A stretch of DNA of 64,000 nt from CAUZWH01 sp965224275 (GTDB taxonomy: Bacteria > Pseudomonadota > Alphaproteobacteria > SHVV01): the NCBI GenBank assembly GCA_965224275.1, contig CBDCYR010000009.1:248001-312000 (forward strand). Reading direction: 5' to 3'. The notes below the pieces were generated by a model, which was not told the origin of the DNA, ran no database searches, and saw only the letters and a list, made by a program, of their open reading frames with translations. A program made the translations under genes and the position numbers. This document shows, one piece after another, positions 1 to 7,845 of this stretch (within the stretch, counting starts at the first letter, position 1; every line of letters starts with the position of its first letter).

Positions 1-34
1 GTCGGTGGCGCGGCCGTGAACCGCAAGCCGCAGC

Positions 35-1492
35 TTAGGTTCGCCAGAAACGGGGCGTGAACAACACCAAAACGGTGAGCAGTTCGAGACGACCCAGCAG
101 CATGCCTGCGGCCAAAAGCCATTTTGCAGGATCGGGAAATGCGGCGTAGTTGCCAGCGGGCCCCGCGGTGGGGCCAAGCGCCGGGCCGACATTGGTAATC
201 GCGGCCGCCGCACTCGACACGCTGGTGATGAAGTCGAGACCCAGCGCAGTCAGAGCCAAGGTCAAAACGACATAAGTCACGAGAAACAAGAAAAAGAACG
301 ACATAACCGCGTTGCTGACGGTGCCGGGAATGGGGCGACGATTGTAGTGGGCTATGAACACGCCATGCGGGAGCAACAGTCGCTGCATCTGGGCGCTCGC
401 GGTTGCAAACAACACCTGAAAATGAAACATCTTGATGCCGCAGGATGTGGATCCGGCGCAGCCACCAAGAAACATGAAGAAAAAGAACGCGACCAGCGCG
501 AAGCCACCCCACAGCCCGTAGTCGGCTGTGGCAAATCCGGTGCCCGTAATGATCGAGACGGCATTGAAGGTCGCTGAGCGTAGCGCCGCCGCGAAGGCCC
601 AATCGCTCGCCAGCCACTGCCAACCGATGAGAAGCACGGTTCCAGTGAGCAGAACACCGGCAAACGCACGCACTTGGCTGTCGCGCCACAACGCTCGCGG
701 TCGACCGCGTACAACGTCGAGGTAAAGCGCGAACGGCAGGCTGCCGACGATCATGAACAAGATGATAACGACTTCAACCTCGGCGCTGGCGAAGTGTCCT
801 ATCGAATCATCCGAGGTTGAGAAGCCACCGGTCGAGATGGTCGTGAGGGCGTGCGCGAACGCATCGAACGCCGTCATCCCGGTGATCCATAGTGCTAGGA
901 AACAAATCACCGAAAGAAGCAGGTAGATCGCGCCAATGGCAGCCGCGATCTGAGTTACCCGCGGCAATACTTTCTCCGTCCGGTCGGAGAACTCGGTGTG
1001 AAAAAGCTGCATACCGCTCACTTGCAAGAACGGCAATATGGCGAGCGCAACAACAATGATGCCAACGCCGCCGAGCCATTCGAGAAGCCCTCGCCAAATC
1101 AAGATTCCAGCCGGAGCATCATCGAGACCGATGAGCACCGTTGCGCCGGTCGTCGTGATCCCGGACATCGCTTCGAAAAACGCATCTGTATAGCTAAGGC
1201 CAAGATCTGAAAACGCGAACGGCAGTGCCGCAAATGCCGCAACGATGACCCAACTCGTTGTGGTCAGCAGAAAGGCCTCGCGAATGGATAACTCGAGCGT
1301 GTCCTGATAATTCGCGAGGATCAGTCCAATGCCGATAAACAGCGTAACCGCGGCGGAGGTAAGGAAGATCACCCAGTCCTGGTCCCCAGCCGACGCTTCG
1401 GCAATCGTCGGGATCAGCATGGCAACCGCAAGCGCGGTTAGGAGCATGCCGGCTACAAACAGGATGGGGCGAAAATCGATCACGTTCGTCAT
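35..1492 (-). CDS. trkH: TrkH family potassium uptake protein
   Basis: Membrane-embedded subunit of a Trk-type K+ uptake system, which normally works with a cytoplasmic NAD-binding TrkA protein not seen here. The 485-residue length matches the family. About ten hydrophobic segments surround four pore-loop motifs: TTTGATV (about 113-119), TISTGGFST (218-226), IITGTGF (314-320) and ITNVGPALG (432-440). The glycines of these loops form the K+ selectivity filter in the family. The C-terminus GRLELLTVLVLF is typical. The gene reads away from the repeat element at 1583-1875, and only 34 bp precede its stop at the window edge, so its downstream neighbour is not visible. Confidence 0.95.
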   Translation of the reverse strand: MTNVIDFRPILFVAGMLLTALAVAMLIPTIAEASAGDQDWVIFLTSAAVTLFIGIGLILANYQDTLELSIREAFLLTTTSWVIVAAFAALPFAFSDLGLSYTDAFFEAMSGITTTGATVLIGLDDAPAGILIWRGLLEWLGGVGIIVVALAILPFLQVSGMQLFHTEFSDRTEKVLPRVTQIAAAIGAIYLLLSVICFLALWITGMTAFDAFAHALTTISTGGFSTSDDSIGHFASAEVEVVIILFMIVGSLPFALYLDVVRGRPRALWRDSQVRAFAGVLLTGTVLLIGWQWLASDWAFAAALRSATFNAVSIITGTGFATADYGLWGGFALVAFFFFMFLGGCAGSTSCGIKMFHFQVLFATASAQMQRLLLPHGVFIAHYNRRPIPGTVSNAVMSFFFLFLVTYVVLTLALTALGLDFITSVSSAAAAITNVGPALGPTAGPAGNYAAFPDPAKWLLAAGMLLGRLELLTVLVLFTPRFWRT

Positions 1493-1582
1493 CGTACGCC
1501 ACGCCGCACGTCGCTGGCGGCATTACGGGTTCGTGGACGGTCGGCTTGTTTCGCTAACTTCGCAGGCCCCCGCGGCGCGTTC

Positions 1583-1875
1583 CTAGTGGATGGAATCCAA
1601 CATATGGTACCCATACGACGGCTTGCCGAGTTCGCCGGTTAGGCGCGCGAAGCGTGGCGATGCCCCATGGGACCGTTGGGCATCGGAAGCTTTGCGTAAC
1701 GCGGCCGGTGAGTTCGGCAAGCCGCCCTGTGGGTCGCCTATCCCTGTCCCCCGGTGCGTCGAAACCCCTCGACGATGCCCAACGGTCCCTTGGGGCATCG
1801 CCTGCGGGCTTCCTCCTGCCGAGCTACCGGGATACGCGATCGTATGGGTACCATATGTTGGATTCCATCCACTAG
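1583..1875. repeat. 293-bp nested inverted-repeat element (MITE/BIME-like)
   Basis: This fills most of the 397-bp gap between trkH and folE. The outer arms, 1583-1617 and 1841-1875, are perfect 35-bp inverted repeats starting CTAGTGGATGGAATCC and ending GGATTCCATCCACTAG. Inside them a second inverted pair, 1656-1685 and 1773-1802, matches over 30 bp with one mismatch. Each inner unit is also a hairpin in its own right (CGATGCCC...GGGCATCG, 1658-1685 and 1773-1800). A third, weaker pair lies at about 1621-1638 and 1703-1722. No convincing protein is encoded. The outer tips match the solo palindromes at 13867 and 49824. It may be a non-autonomous transposable element or a REP/BIME-type structure. 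The flanks 1493-1582 and 1876-1889 hold nothing I recognise. Confidence 0.85.
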
Positions 1876-1889
1876 GGTTGGGTTTTCTA

Positions 1890-2540
1890 CTAGTCTTGCA
1901 ACTGTCGAGAATGGGGGCCGATCATCGAGAGAAATTCGCGCCGTGTGGTTGGGTTGTTGCGGAAGTCCCCCAACATGCGGCTGGTGACCAGGGTGGTGCC
2001 CGTCTTATGGACGCCGCGGGTGGTCATACAATGGTGCGTTGCCTCGACCACGCAGGCAACACCTTTGGGATTTAGCACAGTGTCGATAGCATTGGCGATT
2101 TGGGCCGTTAGTTTTTCCTGAACCTGCATGCGTCGACCATAAATCTCTACCAGCCGGGCGAGCTTACTGATGCCGACGATCCGTTTGTCCGGTAGATAGC
2201 CAACGTGCACCCAGCCAATGATCGGGGCAATGTGGTGTTCGCAGAACGATTCCAACCGGATATCGCGCATCACCACCATCTCGTCGTAGCCAGCGGTTTC
2301 CTCAAAGGTGCGTTGAAGAATTTCAACGGGATCCTCGTCGTAGCCCGAAAACCACTCCTGGTATGCCCGGACGACACGATCCGGAGTTTCAAGCAAACCC
2401 TCTCGGTCGGGATCATCGCCAGCCCAACGAAGGAGCGTGCGCACCGCGCCTTCGGCCTCCTCGCGCGATGGCCGATCAATAGCGCCCGGCGCGTTGTCTG
2501 CGACATCGACCGCTGTTGATAGCTTGTTACTAGAACTCAC
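1890..2540 (-). CDS. folE: GTP cyclohydrolase I
   Basis: Converts GTP to 7,8-dihydroneopterin triphosphate, the entry step of folate (and often queuosine) synthesis, in the cytoplasm. The 216-residue protein has the zinc ligands C100 and H103 in SFCEHH and C171 in HHCMTTRGV. It also carries the family signatures EIYGRRMQVQE and TSRMLGDF. The start is a GTG codon preceded by AAAGGAGA at good spacing. The N-terminal 25 residues are variable, as usual. The downstream side ends 14 bp from the palindromic element at 1583-1875, which could influence the transcript 3' end. The neighbour upstream is apaG, with an 84-bp gap. Confidence 0.97.
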   Translation of the reverse strand: MSSSNKLSTAVDVADNAPGAIDRPSREEAEGAVRTLLRWAGDDPDREGLLETPDRVVRAYQEWFSGYDEDPVEILQRTFEETAGYDEMVVMRDIRLESFCEHHIAPIIGWVHVGYLPDKRIVGISKLARLVEIYGRRMQVQEKLTAQIANAIDTVLNPKGVACVVEATHHCMTTRGVHKTGTTLVTSRMLGDFRNNPTTRREFLSMIGPHSRQLQD

Positions 2541-2624
2541 CGTGGTCTCCTTTACGATGTCCCGGCGTCAAGAAATGTGAAGGGGTCTGCGATCGGTTGT
2601 CGCGAACGCCCGTTGTTGGGCCGT

Positions 2625-3017
2625 CTAGTTGGGCCGCGCGCCCTCGTAAGGGCTATCCAGTGAAAAAGGCGGGATTGCAATGTCGAACGTTCCGCCGTCG
2701 TTGCCCTCCATCTGATACGTGCCCAGCATGATCCCAGACGGCGTCGACAGCGGCGTGCCGCTCGTATATTCGAAGGATTCGCCGGGTTTGAGAACGGGTT
2801 GCTCCCCGACGACTCCGGCACCACGAACCTCCTGGACCTGACCCTGGGAATCGGTGATGCGCCAATATCGATTGCGCAATTGGACGGTGTCGGCGCCTTG
2901 ATTCTCGATCTTGACCCAATAGGCCCAGACAAAGTGATCGTCCTCGGGCGAGGATTGATCTTCGAGATAGACGGGCTTCACCGTCACCGAGATCGCGTTG
3001 GTCGTTTCCTGGTACAT
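2625..3017 (-). CDS. apaG: ApaG domain protein
   Basis: Small cytoplasmic protein of the ApaG/DUF525 family, an immunoglobulin-like beta fold also found fused to F-box proteins in eukaryotes. The biochemical role is not settled, although E. coli apaG lies with ksgA and apaH. The 130-residue length is typical. Family motifs visible are the YWVKIEN strand, NRYWRITDSQG, the glycine-rich VRGAGVVGEQP and the TPLSTPSGIMLGTYQM segment near the C-terminus. It lies 101 bp downstream of metZ on the same strand, a common alphaproteobacterial neighbour pair. No terminator is visible between them, so co-transcription with metZ is possible. Confidence 0.95.
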   Translation of the reverse strand: MYQETTNAISVTVKPVYLEDQSSPEDDHFVWAYWVKIENQGADTVQLRNRYWRITDSQGQVQEVRGAGVVGEQPVLKPGESFEYTSGTPLSTPSGIMLGTYQMEGNDGGTFDIAIPPFSLDSPYEGARPN

Positions 3018-3118
3018 CGAGCTATTCCATGCGCCGCTCGCCGCCGGGTGCGCCAGCGTCGTAATCGGGAATATCGTTCCGTGCCGTCTTTTTGTCCAGA
3101 GCCCCTACGCGGTTTCCC

Positions 3119-4330
3119 CTATTTGATCGCCAGCGCCTGATCGATGTCTTCCTTGATGTCCTCGATATCCTCCAATCCGACGGAGATACGCACGAAGCTA
3201 TCCGAGATGCCGAGATGGGCGCGCTCTTGGGGGGTTAGGCGTTGGTGCGTCGTTGTCGCGGGGTGGGTGACGAGGCTTTTCGAATCACCTAAGTTATTGG
3301 AAATATTTATGATTTTGAGATTATTGAGCAGCCGAAACGCGCGTTCCTTATCGCCGCGCAGTTCGAACGATACGACTGTGCCCGGCCCTTGCATTTGCTT
3401 TTGAGCGAGTTCGTATTGGGGATGATCGGGCAGGCCGGGAAACCGGACGCTCTCAATTTCCGGATGATGGTGGAGGAAGTGGGCAAGGTTGGTCGCATTT
3501 TCGCAGTGGCGCGTAATACGAACCTCCAACGTTTCCAACCCTTTCAGCATGACCCACGCATTGAAAGGACTCATGCTGGGTCCGGTATGCCGGTAGAACG
3601 GCACCAGGAACTCCTCGCAGAACTCTGCATCGCAGAGCACAATTCCTCCCATCGCACGCCCCTGTCCGTCGATATGCTTGGTGGCCGAGTAGACGACGAT
3701 ATCGGCACCCAACGTCAGCGGCTGCTGCAGGATAGGGGTGGCAAAAACGTTGTCGACAATCAGACGTGCGCCAACCTCGTGAAGGAGGTCGGCGACGGCG
3801 CGAATATCAACCATTTCGAGCCCGGGATTGGAGGGCGATTCAAGAAACGCGCACACCGTTTGGGGTTTGATCGCCGCACGCCACTGCTCAAGGTCGGCAC
3901 CATCAACCAGCGTCACCTCGATCCCGTAACGCGGCAAGAAATTTTGAATGATCATCAGGCAGGATCCAAACAGGGCGCGCGCCGCAACGACGTGGTCGCC
4001 GGCCCTGAGCTGGCACATCAATGACGCGTTGACCGCGGCCATTCCGCTCGCGGTGGCGCGCGCATCCTCGGCGCCCTCAAGGAGCATCATTCGTTCCTCG
4101 AACATTCTTACGGTCGGATTTCCGTAGCGGGAGTAGATGTAGCCATCATCCAGACCTTTGAACCGTGCTTCGGCGTCCTCGGCGCGGTCATAGACGTAAC
4201 CGGAGGTCATAAACATGGCCTCGGAGGTCTCACCGTGCTGGGAGCGCACTGTTCCGCCGCGCACGAGCCGCGTATTCAGGCGCCAATTGGCAGCTTCGTT
4301 GTTGGCTTGGTTGTCCGTAGTTGTCGACAT
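3119..4330 (-). CDS. metZ: O-succinylhomoserine sulfhydrylase
   Basis: PLP-dependent Cys/Met-metabolism enzyme that makes homocysteine from O-succinylhomoserine and sulfide, the direct sulfhydrylation route to methionine. I chose the ATG at 4330 (403 residues) over one six codons upstream because GGAG lies just before it and the longer start would fall close to the terminator. Key features are the YSRYGNPT segment, the SGMAAV turn, and the PLP lysine in YSATKHIDGQGR (about K218). The C-terminal substrate-arm residues are in SLVTHPATTTH. The gene is preceded by a SAM-II riboswitch and an intrinsic terminator, which argues strongly for the methionine pathway rather than cystathionine metabolism. 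Confidence 0.96.
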   Translation of the reverse strand: MSTTTDNQANNEAANWRLNTRLVRGGTVRSQHGETSEAMFMTSGYVYDRAEDAEARFKGLDDGYIYSRYGNPTVRMFEERMMLLEGAEDARATASGMAAVNASLMCQLRAGDHVVAARALFGSCLMIIQNFLPRYGIEVTLVDGADLEQWRAAIKPQTVCAFLESPSNPGLEMVDIRAVADLLHEVGARLIVDNVFATPILQQPLTLGADIVVYSATKHIDGQGRAMGGIVLCDAEFCEEFLVPFYRHTGPSMSPFNAWVMLKGLETLEVRITRHCENATNLAHFLHHHPEIESVRFPGLPDHPQYELAQKQMQGPGTVVSFELRGDKERAFRLLNNLKIINISNNLGDSKSLVTHPATTTHQRLTPQERAHLGISDSFVRISVGLEDIEDIKEDIDQALAIK

Positions 4331-4346
4331 GCTGTTCTCCGTCAAC

Positions 4347-4370
4347 AAAAAACCCCGGCTTTGGCCGGGG
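4347..4370 (-). terminator. Intrinsic terminator in the metZ leader
   Basis: On the minus strand a stem of CCCCGGC and GCCGGGG closes a CAAA loop and is followed by six T. It lies between the riboswitch (4380-4440) and the metZ start (4330), so it can only act as an attenuator of metZ. The 5' arm includes CCGGCC (4368-4363), which can pair with GGUCGG (4385-4380), the 3' strand of the riboswitch pseudoknot. That suggests mutually exclusive structures. Confidence 0.9.
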
Positions 4371-4379
4371 TCATGGACT

Positions 4380-4440
4380 CCGACCTTTTAGCGTTTTGTT
4401 TTGCGTGGTCGCAAGCCGGTCGGCCCAAATCACCACGTAG
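4380..4440 (-). promoter_or_regulatory. SAM-II riboswitch
   Basis: S-adenosylmethionine-sensing RNA in the metZ leader. The minus strand carries the conserved SAM-II elements in order. The P1 stem pairs CGTGGT with ACCACG. GGTGATTT begins the loop, CTTGCGACCACG follows, then an A-rich AAAACAAA linker and GCTAAAAGG. The H-type pseudoknot P2 pairs CCGACC in the loop (4423-4418) with GGTCGG at the 3' end (4385-4380), a perfect 6-bp match. SAM-II riboswitches are known upstream of metA and metZ in alphaproteobacteria and lower expression when SAM is abundant. The recognition is by motif and pairing, not by a covariance search. Confidence 0.93.
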
Positions 4441-4447
4441 CGTGCAA

Positions 4448-4477
4448 TTGTTAGATCGCAGAGGTGGTCGCGGTCAA
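4448..4477 (-). promoter_or_regulatory. Probable metZ promoter
   Basis: On the minus strand a TTGACC -35 box (4477-4472) and a TAACAA -10 box (4453-4448) are separated by 18 bp. The predicted start near 4441 coincides with the first bases of the SAM-II riboswitch, which supports the assignment. A hairpin GACGCCA/TGGCGTC at 4487-4502 lies just upstream and follows the radical SAM gene. Confidence 0.6.
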
Positions 4478-4518
4478 GTCCCTATTGACGCCACATGGCG
4501 TCGCGAGTTCCGGCGCGC

Positions 4519-5484
4519 TTAGGTGGACACGCTGCAACTGCCGCCGCCGAGGACGCAGAACTTTGCGCAATGGGGATGGTTGAGCTTTACCGAGGCGCGA
4601 GCATCGGCAAGCGTTCGCCCCATTTCAAATTGCGGGTCGTAGGGAAGCAGCGTGCAAGGAAGAACGATCGGCGCGTTGTCGTTTTTGCGCTTTACGACCA
4701 TGCGCGACGCTGCGCACATGATGCTCGCGGGATTGACACCCAAGATATCCCAACATGCTTCGGTGATCTCGGGAACGTCTACGCGTTCGTCCATTTCGGG
4801 TAACAGCATGAGCTCGGCGTGATCACTGACGTTGAGGTCAACGCCCAAGGTTGCAAACAGCGACGCGTAACCTTCGCGAAGCGAAACCTCCGCTTCGCTC
4901 CAATATGTACGCCCGGCCACATTCAACCCGAACCCGTTGTCGCTCAGCCAGCGGATCCCTTTGATAGTTGGTTCCCAGCTATGCGGCCCCCGCTCGATTT
5001 CATGACACGCTTGGGTGTAGTGGTCGAGTGAAACGCGGATTGTCAGTTTCTTGCCGAGCCGTTGATTGAGGTCGCTTAAGGAATCGGCCAACTTCATCAT
5101 CGGGCGCATCGCATTCGTCAACACGAGCACCTCGAAGCCGCGGCTCAGGGAAAGTTCGATAATCCCAATAATATCGGGATTCATGAAGGGTTCACCGCCG
5201 GTCAGGCCGATCTCGCGAACCGGCCAACCATCGGTGCGAATTTCGTCGAGATAGGTCCGAACCTCGTCCAGCGAGATATACGCAAGTTGGTCGTTGGTCG
5301 GACTTGATTCGATGTAGCAATTGGCACACGTGAGATTGCACAACGTGCCGCTGTTGAACCACAGCGTGTCTAGCCGCTGCAGGGCGACGGATGCGCGTCG
5401 TTCGCCTTTGGCGGTGATCTCCGGGTCGACAAACTTGGCCGGATCCAGGACATCGATGTCGGATTCAACGGCGTTGCTACTCAT
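4519..5484 (-). CDS. Radical SAM protein with Cys-rich C-terminus
   Basis: A 321-residue radical SAM enzyme of unknown substrate. The cluster motif CNLTCANC (C49, C53, C56) binds the [4Fe-4S] that cleaves SAM, and LTGGEPF (about 95-100) is the SAM-contacting motif. Further cysteines follow: one near 257 (SIMCAAS), one near 279 (LPCTLL) and three at the end (C306, C310, C317). That pattern resembles SPASM/Twitch domains, which hold an auxiliary cluster. No precursor peptide gene is visible beside it, so a peptide-modifying role is not supported. It lies upstream of metZ but is separated from it by metZ's own promoter. On the minus strand TTGACA occurs at 5586-5581 as a possible -35 box. Confidence 0.88.
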   Translation of the reverse strand: MSSNAVESDIDVLDPAKFVDPEITAKGERRASVALQRLDTLWFNSGTLCNLTCANCYIESSPTNDQLAYISLDEVRTYLDEIRTDGWPVREIGLTGGEPFMNPDIIGIIELSLSRGFEVLVLTNAMRPMMKLADSLSDLNQRLGKKLTIRVSLDHYTQACHEIERGPHSWEPTIKGIRWLSDNGFGLNVAGRTYWSEAEVSLREGYASLFATLGVDLNVSDHAELMLLPEMDERVDVPEITEACWDILGVNPASIMCAASRMVVKRKNDNAPIVLPCTLLPYDPQFEMGRTLADARASVKLNHPHCAKFCVLGGGSCSVST

Positions 5485-5692
5485 ACATCATACTCGCCAC
5501 CAACGTTCGGCAGCCCCTCTGATCAACGGTGTTTGGGGGGTCCCTTGTAGGCGCGGCACGGTGGCGGTTGATTGCTACGCTGTCAACCTGACAACTCCGT
5601 GATCAAGCAAAGGTGAACCGGCGCGTCCTTGATGTTCCGCGGACTTTCGCGACGTTGCGCGACCCTTGGGAAACGGTCAAACTTACAGGTGA

Positions 5693-5766
5693 GCGGGCGT
5701 AGCTCAATGGCAGAGCAGAAGCTTCCCAAGCTTACGACGAGGGTTCGATTCCCTTCGCCCGCTCCA
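5693..5766 (+). tRNA. tRNA-Gly(CCC)
   Basis: The 74-base gene folds as a complete cloverleaf. The acceptor arms are GCGGGCG and CGCCCGC, the D stem is GCTC/GAGC, and the anticodon loop TTCCCAA gives anticodon CCC. The T arm GAGGG/CCCTT closes the loop TTCGATT. Discriminator T is followed by an encoded CCA. It reads Gly codon GGG. The anticodon stem has one mismatched closing pair (G27 with A43). It is a single tRNA gene with no neighbours. Confidence 0.97.
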
Positions 5767-5816
5767 CGACTTAACGCCCATCCGATCTGCATTTCTTAGC
5801 TCGCGAGCGAGAGGCC

Positions 5817-6461
5817 ATGGTGCTCCCAGATCTCAAATTCGACGGCACCCACGATCATCCCTGCAATGTCGTTCTCGCCCACGGTGCCGGACAACCGATG
5901 GACAGTCCCTTCATGAACGTTTTCGCAGAAGGTTTGGCCGGTCTCGGGCTTCGGGTTGCACGCTTCGAGTTTCCCTACATGGCGGCGCGCCGGACCGAGG
6001 GTGTGAAGAAAGGACCGGATCGGCCCAACGTCTTGCTCCAGACATGGAAAGACGTGGTCCGAAGCCTCGGCGGTGGTACACAGATTGTGATCGGTGGCAA
6101 GTCGATGGGTGGCCGCATTGCCAGTATGGTCGCCGATGAGGTTGGTGCGTTGGGTCTGGTGTGCCTGGGCTACCCCTTTCACGCCGCCGGCAAGCCGGAC
6201 AAGCCGCGCGTCGATCACCTCGAGGCGATCAAGACGCCGACCCTGATCGTCCAGGGCACCCGCGACACCATGGGTAAGCCTGAGGAGATCGCCCGCTATA
6301 AGCTGAGTACGGCGATTGACGTTTGCTGGATGGACGATGGCGATCATAGCTTCAAGCCACGCAAGAGCTCTGGCCGGACCGAAGCAGAGGCCTGGCAACA
6401 GGGGGTCGACGCGGTCGCTGCCTTTGTCGCGAAGCTCAATCCTGATCTCAGGCTTGGCTAA
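5817..6461 (+). CDS. Alpha/beta-hydrolase of the KANL3/Tex30 type
   Basis: A 214-residue predicted cytoplasmic hydrolase of unknown substrate. The nucleophile elbow is GKSMGG (S96). The likely catalytic acid is D150 in QGTRD and the histidine is H177 in DGDHSF, giving a complete Ser-Asp-His triad. The N-terminal LAHGAGQPMDS loop carries the oxyanion glycine and matches the small dienelactone-hydrolase-like group (COG3571). The gene starts 51 bp after the tRNA and stands alone. Because the triad is intact I infer an active esterase or peptidase-like enzyme, but the sequence does not reveal its substrate. Confidence 0.85.
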   Translation: MVLPDLKFDGTHDHPCNVVLAHGAGQPMDSPFMNVFAEGLAGLGLRVARFEFPYMAARRTEGVKKGPDRPNVLLQTWKDVVRSLGGGTQIVIGGKSMGGRIASMVADEVGALGLVCLGYPFHAAGKPDKPRVDHLEAIKTPTLIVQGTRDTMGKPEEIARYKLSTAIDVCWMDDGDHSFKPRKSSGRTEAEAWQQGVDAVAAFVAKLNPDLRLG

Positions 6462-6665
6462 CGCAATATTAAACACACTCGGAACGCGAGAGAATTAGGT
6501 GATGGTTTCTCGTTAAACGAGTAGGGTATCTCTGCGGCGAGGTGGGTAGATACCCTCCCTTGCGTGACCGTTTGCCCAAAACGTGCGTTGGTTGTCCCAA
6601 TATCAGTCGCTTGGGTCAGCGAGTAGCATGGCCAACAATAATCGAAGAATCGAAGCGGGGACGAT

Positions 6666-6851
6666 ATGTTAGGCACAGCCGATTACGGCGATTACGTCCG
6701 ATACCTACGTGATTCGACTGTCGTATTGCGCAAGCTAGCGGCCCGCGAACACGTCGAGGACAAGGAACTCATCGAGATCGCAAACCATCTCGGCGGGCTC
6801 GCTGACGAGCTCTCGATAACAGATCCATCGGTCGGATTTCGGAAACCTTAG
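6666..6851 (+). CDS. Small hypothetical protein (61 aa)
   Basis: A short open frame I do not recognise. It starts with ATG at 6666 after a GGGGACG stretch that could serve as a ribosome binding site. The product is charged and mostly helical in character (DYVRYLRDSTVVLRKLA..., KELIEIANHLGG), with no cysteines and no membrane segment. It sits between the alpha/beta hydrolase and a decayed histidine kinase, with 204 bp upstream and about 100 bp downstream that show no other gene. It may be a real small soluble protein, but the coding evidence is only an intact frame and a plausible start. Confidence 0.45.
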   Translation: MLGTADYGDYVRYLRDSTVVLRKLAAREHVEDKELIEIANHLGGLADELSITDPSVGFRKP

Positions 6852-6952
6852 CCACGTGTAACCGAGTCAAACCCAACAAGTGGACGCAGATTGGCGAGTA
6901 GCGACCTAACGCGAGCCGCGACGATGGGCTAGGGCTGATAAATCGAAACGCC

Positions 6953-7272
6953 CTAAGCCGTTAATTCTTCCACGAGTTCGGCCTTCGGTAGGAAAAGGCG
7001 AACGACGGATCCCTGTCCGATATGACTCTCAACTTCGACGGCGCCGCCGGACTGTTCGACAACCCATAGACCATGCTAAGCCCGAGGCCGGTTCCCTTAC
7101 CAACCTCCTTGGTCGTAAAGAAGGGCTCGAACGCGCGCTCGATCACCTCGGGTGCCATACCGCCACCGGTATCGCTGACGGCGATGACGACATAGTCCCC
7201 GGGCCGCAGCTTGGACCCATTCACCGGTCGCTCCCTGGCTTCGCTAATATTCCAGGGTCACCCGTGTTCCGC
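6953..7272 (-). pseudogene. Decayed sensor histidine kinase C-terminus
   Basis: Remnant of the HATPase domain of a PAS-type or hybrid histidine kinase. One frame encodes PGDYVVIAVSDTGGGM, then FEPFFTTKEVGKGTGLGLSMVYGL, the G1, F and G2 boxes of the ATP lid. After MVYGL the frame breaks near 7060. Shifting by one base restores EQSGGAVEVESHIGQGS, VVRLFLP and the end VEELTA, with a stop at 6953-6955. A single missing G in GGTTGTCGAACAG would explain it. A second break near 7250 separates VTLE from ISEARERP. The dimerisation and sensor parts are gone. There is no active kinase here, and no partner response regulator remains. Confidence 0.82.
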
Positions 7273-7379
7273 AAAAACCCTAGGGTTAGCTCGCAGAACA
7301 AAGGGTATACCCTTATATATTTGTATCTCAGTAGGGATTTTTTCTCGCGGGATTATTCAGCCCGATCGAGGCGATCGGT

Positions 7380-7784
7380 TTAAGACTTGGTGGCGTAGAG
7401 AGCCCGGACTCCGCGCTCGATCGCGGCGGCCGGCAAACGGCCCACCGGAAGACGATAGCGCAGCATTTCGAGGAGCCGAATTTCCTCCTGTTCTATGTGG
7501 CCATCGGCGGCGGCGATCTCACAGGCGAGCGCGTAGGCAGTCTCGCGCAGTTCTTCGGAGAGTGAGTCGGCGATGAAGTCGATGGTTTTGTCGAGACCGC
7601 CCTCTTGGTCGAGCATATCGGCACAATCCCGCGCCGCCTGCGGCAAACTGTCGACATCGTAGCCAGCGAACGACGGCAGCATCTGGACGATATTGCCAAT
7701 CGTGCGAACCTCTTCGTCCGTCATATTGCTGTCGGCGGCCGACATCATGACCATGGTATAAATGAGCGCCGTGTGATCGAGCAT
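7380..7784 (-). CDS. TerB-family tellurite resistance-like protein
   Basis: A 134-residue all-helical TerB-like protein. The two characteristic acidic loops are present: SAADSNMTDEE (about 15-25) and AAADGHIEQEE (about 90-100), each resembling the metal-binding turn of the fold. TerB proteins were named from tellurite resistance operons, but single-gene copies like this one are widespread and their role is unclear. The start at 7784 has AAGGAAT upstream. No other ter genes are adjacent, so I would not infer tellurite resistance. The gene lies 61 bp downstream of the DinG-like helicase on the same strand. Confidence 0.85.
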   Translation of the reverse strand: MLDHTALIYTMVMMSAADSNMTDEEVRTIGNIVQMLPSFAGYDVDSLPQAARDCADMLDQEGGLDKTIDFIADSLSEELRETAYALACEIAAADGHIEQEEIRLLEMLRYRLPVGRLPAAAIERGVRALYATKS

Positions 7785-7845
7785 TCGATTGATTCCTTAA
7801 GAGCCGCCTAAGCCTAGCGATCGCGGCGCCGCCGCCGCCGGATGC

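Noticed and set aside
1590..2075. Open frames through the palindromic element
   Set aside because: They exist only because the repeat has few stops; the same phrases recur on both strands through the inverted arms, and part overlaps folE.
5583..5792. A small minus-strand frame containing GNRTLVVSLGSFCSAIELRP
   Set aside because: It is the antisense of tRNA-Gly; this peptide is a well-known false protein arising from tRNA genes.
7357..7380. CCGATCG/CGATCGG hairpin after the TerB-like gene as a terminator
   Set aside because: The stem is short and no T-run follows on the minus strand, so support is too weak.
7380..7784. Tellurite resistance system
   Set aside because: Only a single TerB-like gene is present; terA, terC, terD, terE and terZ are absent.
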